Shown here in pieces: positions 52,098-60,090 of a stretch of DNA of 64,000 nucleotides. The DNA comes from Acetatifactor sp. (GTDB taxonomy: Bacteria > Bacillota > Clostridia > Lachnospirales > Lachnospiraceae). Within the stretch, counting starts at the first letter, position 1, and each line of letters starts with the position of its first letter. The notes under the pieces are model-generated. The model had not been told where the DNA came from. It made no database searches and saw only the letters and a list, made by a program, of their open reading frames with translations. The translations under genes were made by a program, and so were the position numbers. The stretch is from assembly GCA_024693365.1 (NCBI GenBank), contig JAILLF010000037.1, positions 178,210 to 242,209 of the forward strand. The letters run 5' to 3'.

Positions 52098-52889
52098 ATG
52101 CCCAGGCAGGTTAGGGAAAAAGCGGATAATTACGCTGATCTTGAAGAGGATCAGGGTGGATTACTGAGCATGTTGATCACGTTTGTCGTGTTGATCGCGA
52201 TAACGGCACTGATTTGTACCATTATCTGGAAGGTGACGCATAAGGAGCCGAGGGCTGAACTTGGAAAGGTTCAGGTACCCTTGTCACAGACGAACGTTTC
52301 GGAGACGTTGGTATCTGAGGATGAACTGGCAAGGCAGGCAGCAGAGGCGGAAGTCGAGATTGAGCCGATCGACGGAGATGCCCACATGGCGTTTGAGGAA
52401 GTAGACGAGGAGGTTACCGCAAAGGATGCGGCGATCATCCGTACGCTCCCGAATAATGAAGGTATCGTGACGGTGGCTGGTCAGCTTCGCAACGGTCAGA
52501 TACTGAAGCGCATTGGCATAAACAAGGAGACTGGCTGGTCCAAGGTTATGTTCAATGGTCAGGAGGGCTATATCGTTAGCTACATGCTGACGACAAACAA
52601 GGAATACAAGATGAAGGCTCCGGAAAATCCGGATAACCGCGTAGTGACTTCGGACGGATATATCATTCTTTTCAAGGATTGCGAAGACACTGTGACAACG
52701 CAGGAATTTGTAAACCTTCGTACGGAGCCCAGTACGGCGCAGGGGCATTCCAGCGTAAGCGCACAGCTGAAGGTTGGTCTTACCGCAAAACGTACGGGAA
52801 TCAGCATCGATTCTGGTTGGTCCAGGGTAGAGTTTAACGGACTTGTGCTCTACGTGGCCACGGTGTATCTGAAAGTAGTGGAAGAATAA
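52098..52889 (+). CDS. Single-pass membrane protein with two bacterial SH3 domains
   Basis: 263 residues: a cytoplasmic N-terminus of about 25, a membrane helix (about 26-46), an acidic spacer, and two SH3b-like domains. The first is about 115-172 (TLPNNEGIVTVAGQLRNGQ, GWSKVMFNGQEGYIVSYML), the second about 200-262 (VNLRTEPSTAQGHSSVSAQL, GWSRVEFNGLVLYVATVYL). Such domains outside the membrane usually bind peptidoglycan or proteins at the wall. The ribosome site AGGAGG lies upstream. A single gene between two terminators. Confidence 0.87.
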   Translation: MPRQVREKADNYADLEEDQGGLLSMLITFVVLIAITALICTIIWKVTHKEPRAELGKVQVPLSQTNVSETLVSEDELARQAAEAEVEIEPIDGDAHMAFEEVDEEVTAKDAAIIRTLPNNEGIVTVAGQLRNGQILKRIGINKETGWSKVMFNGQEGYIVSYMLTTNKEYKMKAPENPDNRVVTSDGYIILFKDCEDTVTTQEFVNLRTEPSTAQGHSSVSAQLKVGLTAKRTGISIDSGWSRVEFNGLVLYVATVYLKVVEE

Positions 52890-52903
52890 GGTTCAAGATT
52901 GAT

Positions 52904-52937
52904 AAGTGCCATGAGGTTTTCCTCATGGCACTTTTTT
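52904..52937 (+). terminator. Terminator of the SH3-domain gene
   Basis: Perfect 13-bp stem AAGTGCCATGAGG / CCTCATGGCACTT, loop TTTT, then TTTT. Confidence 0.95.
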
Positions 52938-52947
52938 GTGGCCGAAG

Positions 52948-53040
52948 CGTGGGTAAGGAAGGGAAAGAAGGAGCAAAATACCCACGTAAATGGAAAAAGT
53001 GAGGGTAAAAGCGTAGAAAAGTGATGCATATACCCGCGGA
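52948..53040. repeat. Two degenerate palindromic units with 52-bp period
   Basis: CGTGGGTA ... TACCCACG forms the first unit; the second has GAGGGTA at 53001 and TACCCGCG at 53031. Left and right arms both repeat at exactly 52 bases, with a linker containing AAATGGAAAAA as in the 53-bp array. The stem sequence differs from CTACGGGC but is still self-complementary. Confidence 0.6.
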
Positions 53041-53049
53041 AGCTTCAAA

Positions 53050-53225
53050 ACAAGTGTATAAACGGCATGGGTGTGGAAAAAATAGATGAAAGAAAGCTAG
53101 GTGGAAAGAATCGATGAAAGAATGTCGCATGGAAAGGGAGGAATAGAGTTAAAAGAGCAAGGACCAAAGTTGAAAGAGCAAAAAAAGCGTTTGAAAAAGC
53201 TAGGAATGGAGATGAAAGAGTAGAG
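53050..53225. repeat. Purine-rich degenerate repeats ahead of spoVAD
   Basis: Loosely repeated GATGAAAGAA, GAAAGAGCAA and AAAAAGCTAGG-type words, mostly A/G on the plus strand. No promoter of good quality is seen. A sporulation-type (sigma-G) promoter could be hidden here, but I cannot identify one. Confidence 0.45.
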
Positions 53226-53226
53226 A

Positions 53227-54468
53227 ATGCAATTGAAAGAATTTGGAATGGAGCAGCGCGTGGGAGAGGCGAGCGTAAAGTTTAGGGAGCCGGTAGAGAT
53301 TTTGGCGAGTGCGAGCGTCGTGGGTACAAAAGAGGGGCATGGGCCTTTGGGGGCGTTGTTTGATGAGGTTGGGCAGGGTGATTATTTTGGGGGTAAGACA
53401 TGGGAGGAAGCGGAGAGCAATCTGCAGAAGGAGGCGTTGCGCATGGCGCTTGCGAAAGCAAATTTGAAACCGCAGGACGTGCGGTTTCTCTTCGCGGGGG
53501 ATCTGCTGGGACAGTCAATCGCGAGTTCTTTTGGCGTCAGTGAATTTGGCATCCCGCACTTTGGATTGTACGGGGCATGCTCCACCTGCGGAGAGGCGCT
53601 TTCGTTAGGGGCGATGACAATTGCGGGAGGTTTTGCGGAGCGGGTTGCATGCGTAACCTCCAGCCATTTTGCAAGCGCGGAGAGGGAGTTTCGGTTTCCT
53701 TTGGAGTATGGGAACCAGAGGCCGCTGTCCGCGAGCTGGACCGTCACGGGAAGTGCTGCGTTCCTGTTGCGTCATGCAGACCGATGGGAGCATGGAAAGG
53801 CGGAGGACGGAGCAGACCGATGGGAGCATGGAAAGGCGGAGGACGGAGCTAACCGATGTGAGCAAGAAAAGGGGGAGGACGGAGCAGACCGATGGGAGCA
53901 AGAAAAGGCGGGAAATGTTGAAGCGAGGCGGATGCCCGGGAGAATGGAGAATGTTGGTGGATGTTTAGAAGCTGAGGGGAGGAGCTTGCGCGCGAGGGCA
54001 AGAATCCTTGGCATGACGGCGGGCCGAATCGTGGATTATGGGTTGAAGGATTCCATGAACATGGGGGCGTGCATGGCTCCGGCGGCAGCAGACACTCTGG
54101 TCCGGCATTTTAAGGATTGGGGGCGGAGCCTGGCGAATTATGATCACGTTATCACGGGAGACCTTGGAAGCATAGGAAGGACGGCATTTCTGGATTTGTT
54201 GGCGATGAAGGGAATCGATCTTGCGGAAAAGCATTTAGATTGCGGCATGCTGATCTATGATGCTGAACGGCAGGACGTGCATGCAGGCGGGAGCGGTTGC
54301 GGCTGCTGTGCCGTCACGCTGTCGGCCTGGATATTAAAGCAACTGGAGGAGGGATTTTGGAAGAGAGTGCTTTTTCTGCCGACTGGGGCACTGCTCTCCA
54401 AAACCAGTTTTAACGAGGGAAAGACGGTGCCCTGTATCTGCCACGCCATTGTTCTGGAGAGTTTGTAA
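53227..54468 (+). CDS. spoVAD: Stage V sporulation protein AD, with tandem-repeat insertion
   Basis: 413 residues. SpoVAD is a thiolase-fold protein that binds dipicolinic acid for uptake into the spore. Family parts are clear: ASASVVGTKEGHGPLGALFDE, FGLYGACSTCGEAL, SASWTVTGSAAFLL, RIVDYGLKDSMNMGACMAPAAADT and the C-terminal GCGCCAVTLS. After the conserved TGSAAFLLRH comes an insertion made of four 12-residue repeats (ADRWEHGKAEDG twice exactly, then two variants; DNA 53776-53919), followed by a further unusual Gly/Arg/Glu stretch. The family continues at about residue 260. The start could also be ATG 53248 (MEQRVGEAS); neither start has a strong ribosome site. Confidence 0.9.
   Translation: MQLKEFGMEQRVGEASVKFREPVEILASASVVGTKEGHGPLGALFDEVGQGDYFGGKTWEEAESNLQKEALRMALAKANLKPQDVRFLFAGDLLGQSIASSFGVSEFGIPHFGLYGACSTCGEALSLGAMTIAGGFAERVACVTSSHFASAEREFRFPLEYGNQRPLSASWTVTGSAAFLLRHADRWEHGKAEDGADRWEHGKAEDGANRCEQEKGEDGADRWEQEKAGNVEARRMPGRMENVGGCLEAEGRSLRARARILGMTAGRIVDYGLKDSMNMGACMAPAAADTLVRHFKDWGRSLANYDHVITGDLGSIGRTAFLDLLAMKGIDLAEKHLDCGMLIYDAERQDVHAGGSGCGCCAVTLSAWILKQLEEGFWKRVLFLPTGALLSKTSFNEGKTVPCICHAIVLESL
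53776..53919 (+). repeat. Four 36-bp tandem repeats inside spoVAD
   Basis: Units at 53776, 53812, 53848 and 53884. The first two are identical at all 36 bases. The period is a multiple of three and in frame, so the reading frame survives copy-number change. Confidence 0.93.
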
Positions 54469-54613
54469 AGTGGTAAAAAATTGCATTGGAAAGTCAACGT
54501 TTTCCCTTGTAAAAATGAACACAGACTGATAAAATAGGCTGTGGGAGCGTCGAGAAAGCAGTGAAAAAGTGACCTGTTTGGACAATGACGCGTGCCCGAG
54601 GGAGGCGATCTTT

Positions 54614-54856
54614 TTGAGGAAGATGGAATTTAAGATGGAACGGCCGGGGTTGGTCGAGGCGGGACAAAAGGTCACCGTGACGGAGGGCGTGCTTCCCAGT
54701 AATTATTATTATACGATCGATCCGTCGCTTGCCATGTCACCCAACATCCCTTTCCGCAATCGCTTGAAATCTAAGGAAGGGATTGTGGCGAACGTCGAGG
54801 AGAATCCCAGGGGATTCTACGTAACGGTTGAATTTGACGAGCCGGAAGTTAGCTAA
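54614..54856 (+). CDS. Small conserved-looking protein of unknown function
   Basis: 80 residues from TTG 54614, chosen because GGGAGG lies 8 bases upstream; a GTG at 54569 is possible but has no ribosome site. The sequence is soluble, beta-rich and ends acidic, with YYYTIDPSLAMSPNIPFRNRL in the middle. No family is recognised. It lies 25 bases before ridA, inside the spoVAD-spoVAE interval, on the same strand. Confidence 0.68.
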   Translation: MRKMEFKMERPGLVEAGQKVTVTEGVLPSNYYYTIDPSLAMSPNIPFRNRLKSKEGIVANVEENPRGFYVTVEFDEPEVS

Positions 54857-54881
54857 ATATGAATGCCAAGGAGATAAAACT

Positions 54882-55253
54882 ATGAAGAAGATTTCAACGG
54901 AAAAAGCACCTGCAGCCATTGGCCCCTATTCTCAGGGAATCATTACGGGAAACCTGTTTTTTGCATCAGGGCAGATCCCCATCAATCCTGCGAATGGTCA
55001 GATTGAAGCGACTGACATTGTGGGACAGACGGAGCAGGTAATGAAGAATATCGGAGCTCTCTTGGAGGCAGCAGGCACAAACTATCAGAAGGTTGTCAAG
55101 ACGAGCTGCTTCCTCGCTGACATGAATGATTTTGCCACCTTTAACGAGATTTACGCGAAATATTTCACGGAGAAGCCGGCAAGAAGCTGCGTGGCAGTAA
55201 AGACGCTTCCGAAGAACGTTCTCTGTGAGGTGGAAGTGATCGCGGAAATCTAA
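54882..55253 (+). CDS. ridA: RidA family reactive-intermediate deaminase
   Basis: 123 residues, the classical size. RidA hydrolyses enamine/imine intermediates released by PLP enzymes such as threonine dehydratase. Motifs: AAIGPYSQGIITGNLFFASGQIP, then CFLADMNDFATFNEIYAKYF, and PARSCVAVKTLPKNVLCEVEVIAEI, where the Arg of PARS and the late Glu form the active pocket. ATG 54882 with AAGGAGATAA upstream. The product is a cytoplasmic trimer in known members. Confidence 0.96.
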   Translation: MKKISTEKAPAAIGPYSQGIITGNLFFASGQIPINPANGQIEATDIVGQTEQVMKNIGALLEAAGTNYQKVVKTSCFLADMNDFATFNEIYAKYFTEKPARSCVAVKTLPKNVLCEVEVIAEI

Positions 55254-55303
55254 GACGCAGGAAATACGGCAGCGCCAGCGAGCGAGAACGCAGTATGGAA
55301 CCC

Positions 55304-55403
55304 AAACGTTACGTCTGCGCATGAGGGTGAAACATGGCGAAAAAACGTTGCGTCTGCGCATGAGGGTGAAACATGGCGGAAAAACGCTGCGTCTGCGCAT
55401 AAT
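55304..55403. repeat. 39-bp tandem repeat (about 2.5 copies)
   Basis: CGTCTGCGCATGAGGGTGAA recurs at 55312 and 55351, and its first part at 55390, giving a 39-base period. It lies between ridA and spoVAE and contains no credible gene. Confidence 0.85.
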
Positions 55404-55494
55404 GAGTGATTAATTGCAGAGACTATGGGACAAAGGAGAGGAGAAGCCCAAACAGGCGTAGAAGAATCTCTCCGGCGTTGAAGGGAGATCTGCA

Positions 55495-55851
55495 ATGGAT
55501 TACGTAAAAGCATTTTTGATTGGTGGTTTGATCTGCGCGCTGGTGCAGCTTTTGATGGAGAAAACGAAGCTGTTGCCGGGAAGGATCATGGTGTTATTGG
55601 TGGTCAGCGGTACGGTGCTGAGCGCGATTGGATTGTATGAACCGATGCTGGAGTTTGCCGGCGCCGGGGTCAGCGTGCCGCTTCTTGGATTTGGGCACGT
55701 GTTGATGAATGGCGTTCGCGAGGCGATGGCGGAGGAGGGCCCCCTTGGGCTGTTTGTGGGAGGTCTTCGGGCAGGAGCCGTTGGGACTTCTGCGGCATTG
55801 ATTTTTGGATATCTTGCGAGTCTTGTTTTTCGCTCCAAGATGAAGAAATAG
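55495..55851 (+). CDS. spoVAE: Stage V sporulation protein AE (SpoVAEb type)
   Basis: 118 residues, four predicted membrane helices. Family parts are FLIGGLICALVQLLMEKTKLLPGRIMVLLVVSGTVLSA (short blocks FLIGGLICALVQ and LLPGRIMVLLVVSG), then LLGFGHVLMNGVREA and GLFVGGLRAGAVGTSAAL. With SpoVAC and SpoVAD it takes part in dipicolinic-acid movement across the spore membrane. GAAGGGAGA precedes ATG 55495. spoVAC is not adjacent, and spoVAD is separated from spoVAE by two other genes and a repeat. Confidence 0.93.
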   Translation: MDYVKAFLIGGLICALVQLLMEKTKLLPGRIMVLLVVSGTVLSAIGLYEPMLEFAGAGVSVPLLGFGHVLMNGVREAMAEEGPLGLFVGGLRAGAVGTSAALIFGYLASLVFRSKMKK

Positions 55852-55886
55852 ACGTAAGTTTGAACAGAAGATGCGGGTAACGGGAA

Positions 55887-58025
55887 ATGTTGATAGTTTG
55901 GTTGACTTTATCAGGTCTTATTATATGGACGGAGATTATATATCACGTCAGCGGGTTTGGGTGGAAACCCGGAAATTTACTCTTTACGATATGCGTAGCA
56001 ATGACATGGGCAGCAGTGGAAACGATGATCGTCATGATCGCGAAGCGCAAGGCGAAGAAGGTGTTTTTCCTAATATTTGTCTGGTGGTCCATCTTATGGA
56101 CGGCAGCGCAGATCACGTATCTGCACATCTTTAAGCAAACATTGCTTTGGGAGGCTGTTTTCCGCGGCGGACAGGATGCACTGACAAACTATTGGAGGGA
56201 AGCACTCACGGGAATCTTCCAGGTTTCTCCGTTCTTACTGCTCATCATTGCGCCCGGCGTCGTGATTGGCGTGATGCTTCGCAAAAAGAAGCTGAAGCTC
56301 CCTAAGATGAATTCCCTGAAATTTATGAGATGTCTTGTGGCTTTTGTGGTTTGTCTTTTTGCCTGCATCATCAACATGGCGGTTGGCAAGGCGAAGGAAG
56401 CCAATTATTACGAGGATTACAAGGACTTTATCGAGCCGCTGTACGTGGCGGAGGACTTGGGCGTGCATCCCTTATTGCAGCGGGATACGGCACTGTCCGT
56501 CGGACGGCTTTTTGAAAATCTTGGATTCCAGGGTAAGAAGAATCCGGGACAGGGACCAAGTGGGCAACTCAGCCAGGCAGGCGTGCCTTCCCCGACACCA
56601 GGCGTAAAGGTGACGATACCGCAGCAGACGGCAAATCCCGGAACGGAAGACGGGCAACAAGGCGATGGCGAGGGAAACGTGGAGAATACGCCGGAGCCGG
56701 AGGTATTCATTCCGAGTCCGCACGTATTTGCACTGGATCAGGAAGCCCTCCTTTCCATGGCGGACAATAAAAAGCAATCCTGGCTTGCAGAGTATATTTT
56801 GAATGAGCATCCCACGATGACAAACGCGTACACGGGACTCTTTGAGGGCTATAACGTGATTTTCCTGACGGCGGAAGGTTTTTCCACCTATGCCGTGAGG
56901 GAGGATATCACTCCGACGCTGTATCACTTGATCCACACGGGTTTTGTGTTCAACAACTATTACGTGCCGCTGTGGCAGACCAGTACGAGTGACGGTGAGT
57001 ACGTGAATAACACGGGTCTGATCCCGGACGGGCAGTTTAGCATGAGAAAGAGCGCGGATAACGTCATGCCGTACGTGCTTGCGGGGTTCTATAATCGCTC
57101 GGGAATCCAGAGCAGGGCGTATCATAACAACACGCTGTCCTATTATGACAGACACAGAACGCATCCAAACCTCGGGTATCTCTTTAAGGCCTGCAATCTG
57201 GGCGATCTGGATGAGAAGCAGTATGGGCAGTACGTGTTCCAGATGGAGGGCGCGAAGCGTTGGCCGGCATCGGATTACGAGATGATGGTCAGCACGATGC
57301 CGGAATACGTAAATGACGAGAGATTCTTTGTTTATTACATGACGGTATCTGGCCACATGAATTATAATTTCAGGGGCAATTCCATGTCTGCAAAGAACAA
57401 GGATGCAGTGAAGGATCTTCCGCTCTCAGAGAACGGACAGGCCTACATTGCCTGCCACGTGGAGCTCGACAAGGCACTGGAGTACATGCTGCAACAGCTC
57501 AAGGAAGCCGGACAGCTGGAAAAGACGCTGATCGTCATGAGCGCGGATCATTATCCTTACGCCATGACGACGGAAGAGTATGAGGAGCTGGCAGGAAAGA
57601 GCCTGGCTTATGGCAAGGACGTGTTCCGCAACAGTCTGATCATGTGGAACGTGGCATTTGAGGAGAATCCGATCGTGATCGATAAGCCTTGTTGTTCCGT
57701 GGACCTTCTGCCGACGATCCTGAACCTGCTTGGCATGGAGTATGATTCCAGAATGTATGCCGGAAAGGATATCTTCTCGGATCATGAGGGAATGGTCATC
57801 TTTAACGACAGAAGCTTTGTGACGGACGGCGTGATCTACAACCGTAAGACGAAAGAGACGATCTGGCTCAAGGACGAGCAGGGCAACTATATCGTGCCTG
57901 AGGATCAACAGGAAGCGTATCTGAAAGAGAAACAGCAGGACGTAAAGGACCGCTACCAGTTCAGCGCGTATATCCTGGAGGAGAATTACTATGCGGACGT
58001 AGAAGCCGCAAGGATATCGGAATAA
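55887..58025 (+). CDS. LTA-synthase-like sulfatase-fold phosphoglycerol transferase
   Basis: 712 residues. Five membrane helices (about 1-200), a Pro/Gly/Gln-rich linker (about 215-275), then an extracellular sulfatase-fold domain (about 310-640). Active-site elements: VIFLTAEGFS (metal-binding Glu), nucleophile Thr367 in QTSTSDGEY (as in the TSD of LtaS), VSGHMNY and SADHYPYA (metal-binding Asp-His). Known relatives polymerise glycerol phosphate from phosphatidylglycerol into lipoteichoic acid, or add it to other glycans. The start at 55887 has only a weak ribosome site. A terminator shared with the convergent gene follows. Confidence 0.9.
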   Translation: MLIVWLTLSGLIIWTEIIYHVSGFGWKPGNLLFTICVAMTWAAVETMIVMIAKRKAKKVFFLIFVWWSILWTAAQITYLHIFKQTLLWEAVFRGGQDALTNYWREALTGIFQVSPFLLLIIAPGVVIGVMLRKKKLKLPKMNSLKFMRCLVAFVVCLFACIINMAVGKAKEANYYEDYKDFIEPLYVAEDLGVHPLLQRDTALSVGRLFENLGFQGKKNPGQGPSGQLSQAGVPSPTPGVKVTIPQQTANPGTEDGQQGDGEGNVENTPEPEVFIPSPHVFALDQEALLSMADNKKQSWLAEYILNEHPTMTNAYTGLFEGYNVIFLTAEGFSTYAVREDITPTLYHLIHTGFVFNNYYVPLWQTSTSDGEYVNNTGLIPDGQFSMRKSADNVMPYVLAGFYNRSGIQSRAYHNNTLSYYDRHRTHPNLGYLFKACNLGDLDEKQYGQYVFQMEGAKRWPASDYEMMVSTMPEYVNDERFFVYYMTVSGHMNYNFRGNSMSAKNKDAVKDLPLSENGQAYIACHVELDKALEYMLQQLKEAGQLEKTLIVMSADHYPYAMTTEEYEELAGKSLAYGKDVFRNSLIMWNVAFEENPIVIDKPCCSVDLLPTILNLLGMEYDSRMYAGKDIFSDHEGMVIFNDRSFVTDGVIYNRKTKETIWLKDEQGNYIVPEDQQEAYLKEKQQDVKDRYQFSAYILEENYYADVEAARISE

Positions 58026-58036
58026 AGGAAGACATA

Positions 58037-58068
58037 GAAAAACCGGTCTGGGAAAGACCGGTTTTTTG
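58037..58068. terminator. Terminator between convergent genes
   Basis: Stem AAAACCGGTCT / AGACCGGTTTT, loop GGGAA, followed by T on the plus strand and preceded by A-runs, so it works in both directions. Confidence 0.93.
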
Positions 58069-58569
58069 TTACAGGATTTCGAACTGGATGCCTTTCATTG
58101 CAAGGTATTTGCTGATCTGGCGGTCCCAGACCACGTCCGCTGTCTTGTCCATGACGAAGGTCTGATAGGAGGAGCCGGTGGTAAGGATTGCCTTGCCGCC
58201 ATCATACTTGATGGTGAGGACCAGGGATTTGAGTGACGAGGCTTTGGAGGCAAGCTTTTCCTTTTCGAGCATGGCCTTTACCTTGTCGGGTTTCAGCTGC
58301 ATTACAAACTTTAGATTTAGGGGCGTGCGCTTCCCTTTGATGAGGTCGAAGCACAGGCCCTTCATTTCGCTCCAAGGCTGATATTCATAGGGCAGGAGCT
58401 CAGGCGTTCGTTCGGCGATGGGATAGAAGTCGACGTTGACGTGACCGTCGATCGAAAGAGTGATCGCGGTCGAGATGGTTGCCTCTTCAAGAAGAAAAAT
58501 GTCAAAGGCATCGCCGGTCAGTAGTTCGTTCATAAATTGTTTCATTGAAGTGATCTGCAGGGCTATCAT
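58069..58569 (-). CDS. Conserved hypothetical protein (DUF5721-like)
   Basis: 166 residues, soluble, mixed alpha/beta: MIALQITSMKQFMNELLTGD at the start, FDIFLLEEATISTAITLSIDG, and a basic middle. I associate this pattern with DUF5721, a family known mainly from Lachnospiraceae, but from memory and without a search. Ribosome site GGGAG lies 5 bases before the start. It is the last gene of a minus-strand group. No function is known. Confidence 0.78.
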   Translation of the reverse strand: MIALQITSMKQFMNELLTGDAFDIFLLEEATISTAITLSIDGHVNVDFYPIAERTPELLPYEYQPWSEMKGLCFDLIKGKRTPLNLKFVMQLKPDKVKAMLEKEKLASKASSLKSLVLTIKYDGGKAILTTGSSYQTFVMDKTADVVWDRQISKYLAMKGIQFEIL

Positions 58570-58707
58570 GGAAATCTCCCATCCATATGCTTGATTTTAC
58601 CGTGAGACAAGATCGTGCATGCGTCGTTAAGAGGGACTGACGTACGGTAGGCATCTTTTCAAAAAGGAGCGTTAGGTTTGAAGCGCAAACCAGTAATTTC
58701 TTTACGG

Positions 58708-59439
58708 TCAGGCTTTGCCGTCTTCCTGCAGGGATGCAAGATGTTCCATCAGGAGTATGGCGTAAGACTTTGTCGAGTGGGAGAGGAAGAACTTCTTCCC
58801 GTCTGACATGGTTGCAGACGCGAAACCCAGCTTTTTGATATGATTGCAGTTTAGGATAAAACGATTTGTGGGCGGAACGAAGCAGTCATGATTGGCAACC
58901 CACTGGGAAAATAGATTCAGAAGGTCCGTGCGCAGAGGCTTTGTGCGGCCATTTGTCAGCGTGACCAACACAACGCGGCCTTTTGCCACGGCGTAGAGAA
59001 TCTCATCCTCCGTCACGTAGATCGTGCCTTCCTCGTCGCGGAGTTCCAAGACGGAAGGCGCGGAATCCTTGATGGCCAAGGCCTGATCGATGCTTTCCGA
59101 CAGTTCGGAGACCTTGATGGCCTTATCAAGAAAGAAGACGTTTTCAGGAAAACTCTGTTCGCGGTAATTGATCTTGGAAGAGCAGAGTACGATTGGGGCG
59201 GTGCTGCCTTTTTTTCTAAGGCCGTCCACAACGTCGTTCACGCTCACGCCGGGTGTCATGCAGACGTCGACGTAAAATACGTCATACATCAGCGCGTTCG
59301 CCAAAAGCGCATCCACGTTTCCGTAGGAATCCACGTAGAGCACGCCCGTCGTCGCAGCGCGCTTGTCAGACTCACGCTTTAACAGCCGCTCCATTTGTTT
59401 CCGGTCTGCACCATTGTCATCACATATTGCCACGTGCAT
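58708..59439 (-). CDS. LytTR-type response regulator
   Basis: 243 residues. Receiver domain (1-120): CDDN near the start, phospho-acceptor Asp in FYVDVCMTPG, and a Lys in FLDKAIKV where the usual K-P lacks the Pro. The C-terminal LytTR DNA-binding domain (about 135-235) has the typical EDEILYAVAKGRVVLVTLTNG and FILNCNHIKKL. The adjacent genes include no histidine kinase, so it is an orphan here. Ribosome site AAAGGAGA. Targets of LytTR regulators are often surface or quorum-related genes, not determinable here. Confidence 0.88.
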   Translation of the reverse strand: MHVAICDDNGADRKQMERLLKRESDKRAATTGVLYVDSYGNVDALLANALMYDVFYVDVCMTPGVSVNDVVDGLRKKGSTAPIVLCSSKINYREQSFPENVFFLDKAIKVSELSESIDQALAIKDSAPSVLELRDEEGTIYVTEDEILYAVAKGRVVLVTLTNGRTKPLRTDLLNLFSQWVANHDCFVPPTNRFILNCNHIKKLGFASATMSDGKKFFLSHSTKSYAILLMEHLASLQEDGKA

Positions 59440-59476
59440 CTTTGCTTTCTCCTTTGTGATTTAAGGCTATGGGATT

Positions 59477-59503
59477 GTGTCAGTAGACTCGTCCCCGTGA
59501 CAC
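59477..59503. repeat. Single-arm copy of the GTGTC/GGGGAC REP-like element
   Basis: GTGTCAGTAGACTCGTCCCC followed by GTGACAC, one arm of the element seen at 29576 and 16844, without a partner arm nearby. Confidence 0.75.
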
Positions 59504-59520
59504 AAATTTGCGACCGGGCG

Positions 59521-59808
59521 TTATTTCGCTACAAAATACCAGATCGCACCGGCCGCAACGATCTGAAGGATCAGGATCGCGGGCATGCCGTACTTGAAAT
59601 ACCAGTGCTTAGTCTTGTGGCGGAAAACCTGCATGCCGGCGATCGCACCGATGCTGCCGCCAAGGATGGCGGGCAGGAATAATGTCTTTTCGGGAATGCG
59701 CCAGGCACCGGACTTGGCCTTTTTCTTATCTGCGCCCATTAAGATAAAACCGATCAGATTCATGATCAGAAGATAAGCGATTAAAATGATGATCACGTAC
59801 TGTTTCAT
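59521..59808 (-). CDS. DUF1294 small membrane protein
   Basis: 95 residues with three hydrophobic segments. The family motif is clear: MGADKKKAKSGAWRIPEKTLFLPAILGGSIGA, here as GADKKKA, WRIPEKTL and GGSIGA, then FRHKTKHWYFKYGMP. The start was set at ATG 59808, because GGAGG lies 5 bases upstream and the earlier in-frame ATG (59820) overlaps that site. The function of DUF1294 proteins is unknown. Confidence 0.9.
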   Translation of the reverse strand: MKQYVIIILIAYLLIMNLIGFILMGADKKKAKSGAWRIPEKTLFLPAILGGSIGAIAGMQVFRHKTKHWYFKYGMPAILILQIVAAGAIWYFVAK

Positions 59809-59904
59809 AAAAACCTCCATGCGTCCGACTCATTAAATTCATTATGCGGCAAATCCATAAAAATATCAAGAGAGAAGAATGTTTTGGATCGCAGGCAAGG
59901 CTGT

Positions 59905-60026
59905 GACATGGACGCGTCTGCTGACACATTTTTAGAATAATAAACGCCGTAGGCACTTGGCCTGCGGCGTTTTTGCGTATATGGTAACGTGATTCAAGCG
60001 TGTCAGCTGACACGTTCCCGTGAGCC
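59905..60026. repeat. REP-like element with GACACGTTCCC arms and internal hairpin
   Basis: Diverged arms (TGTGACATGGACGCGTCTGC from 59903, and GTGTCAGCTGACACGTTCCC from 60000) enclose a strong hairpin AAACGCCGTAGGC / GCCTGCGGCGTTT (59943-59972) with T on both sides. That hairpin can terminate argG on the minus strand. Confidence 0.75.
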
Positions 60027-60090
60027 AAAATCGGACTAGTCTGCGATCCCGAAGGGGATGAGAGCCGAGTCATGGGGCACGTAATGCATA

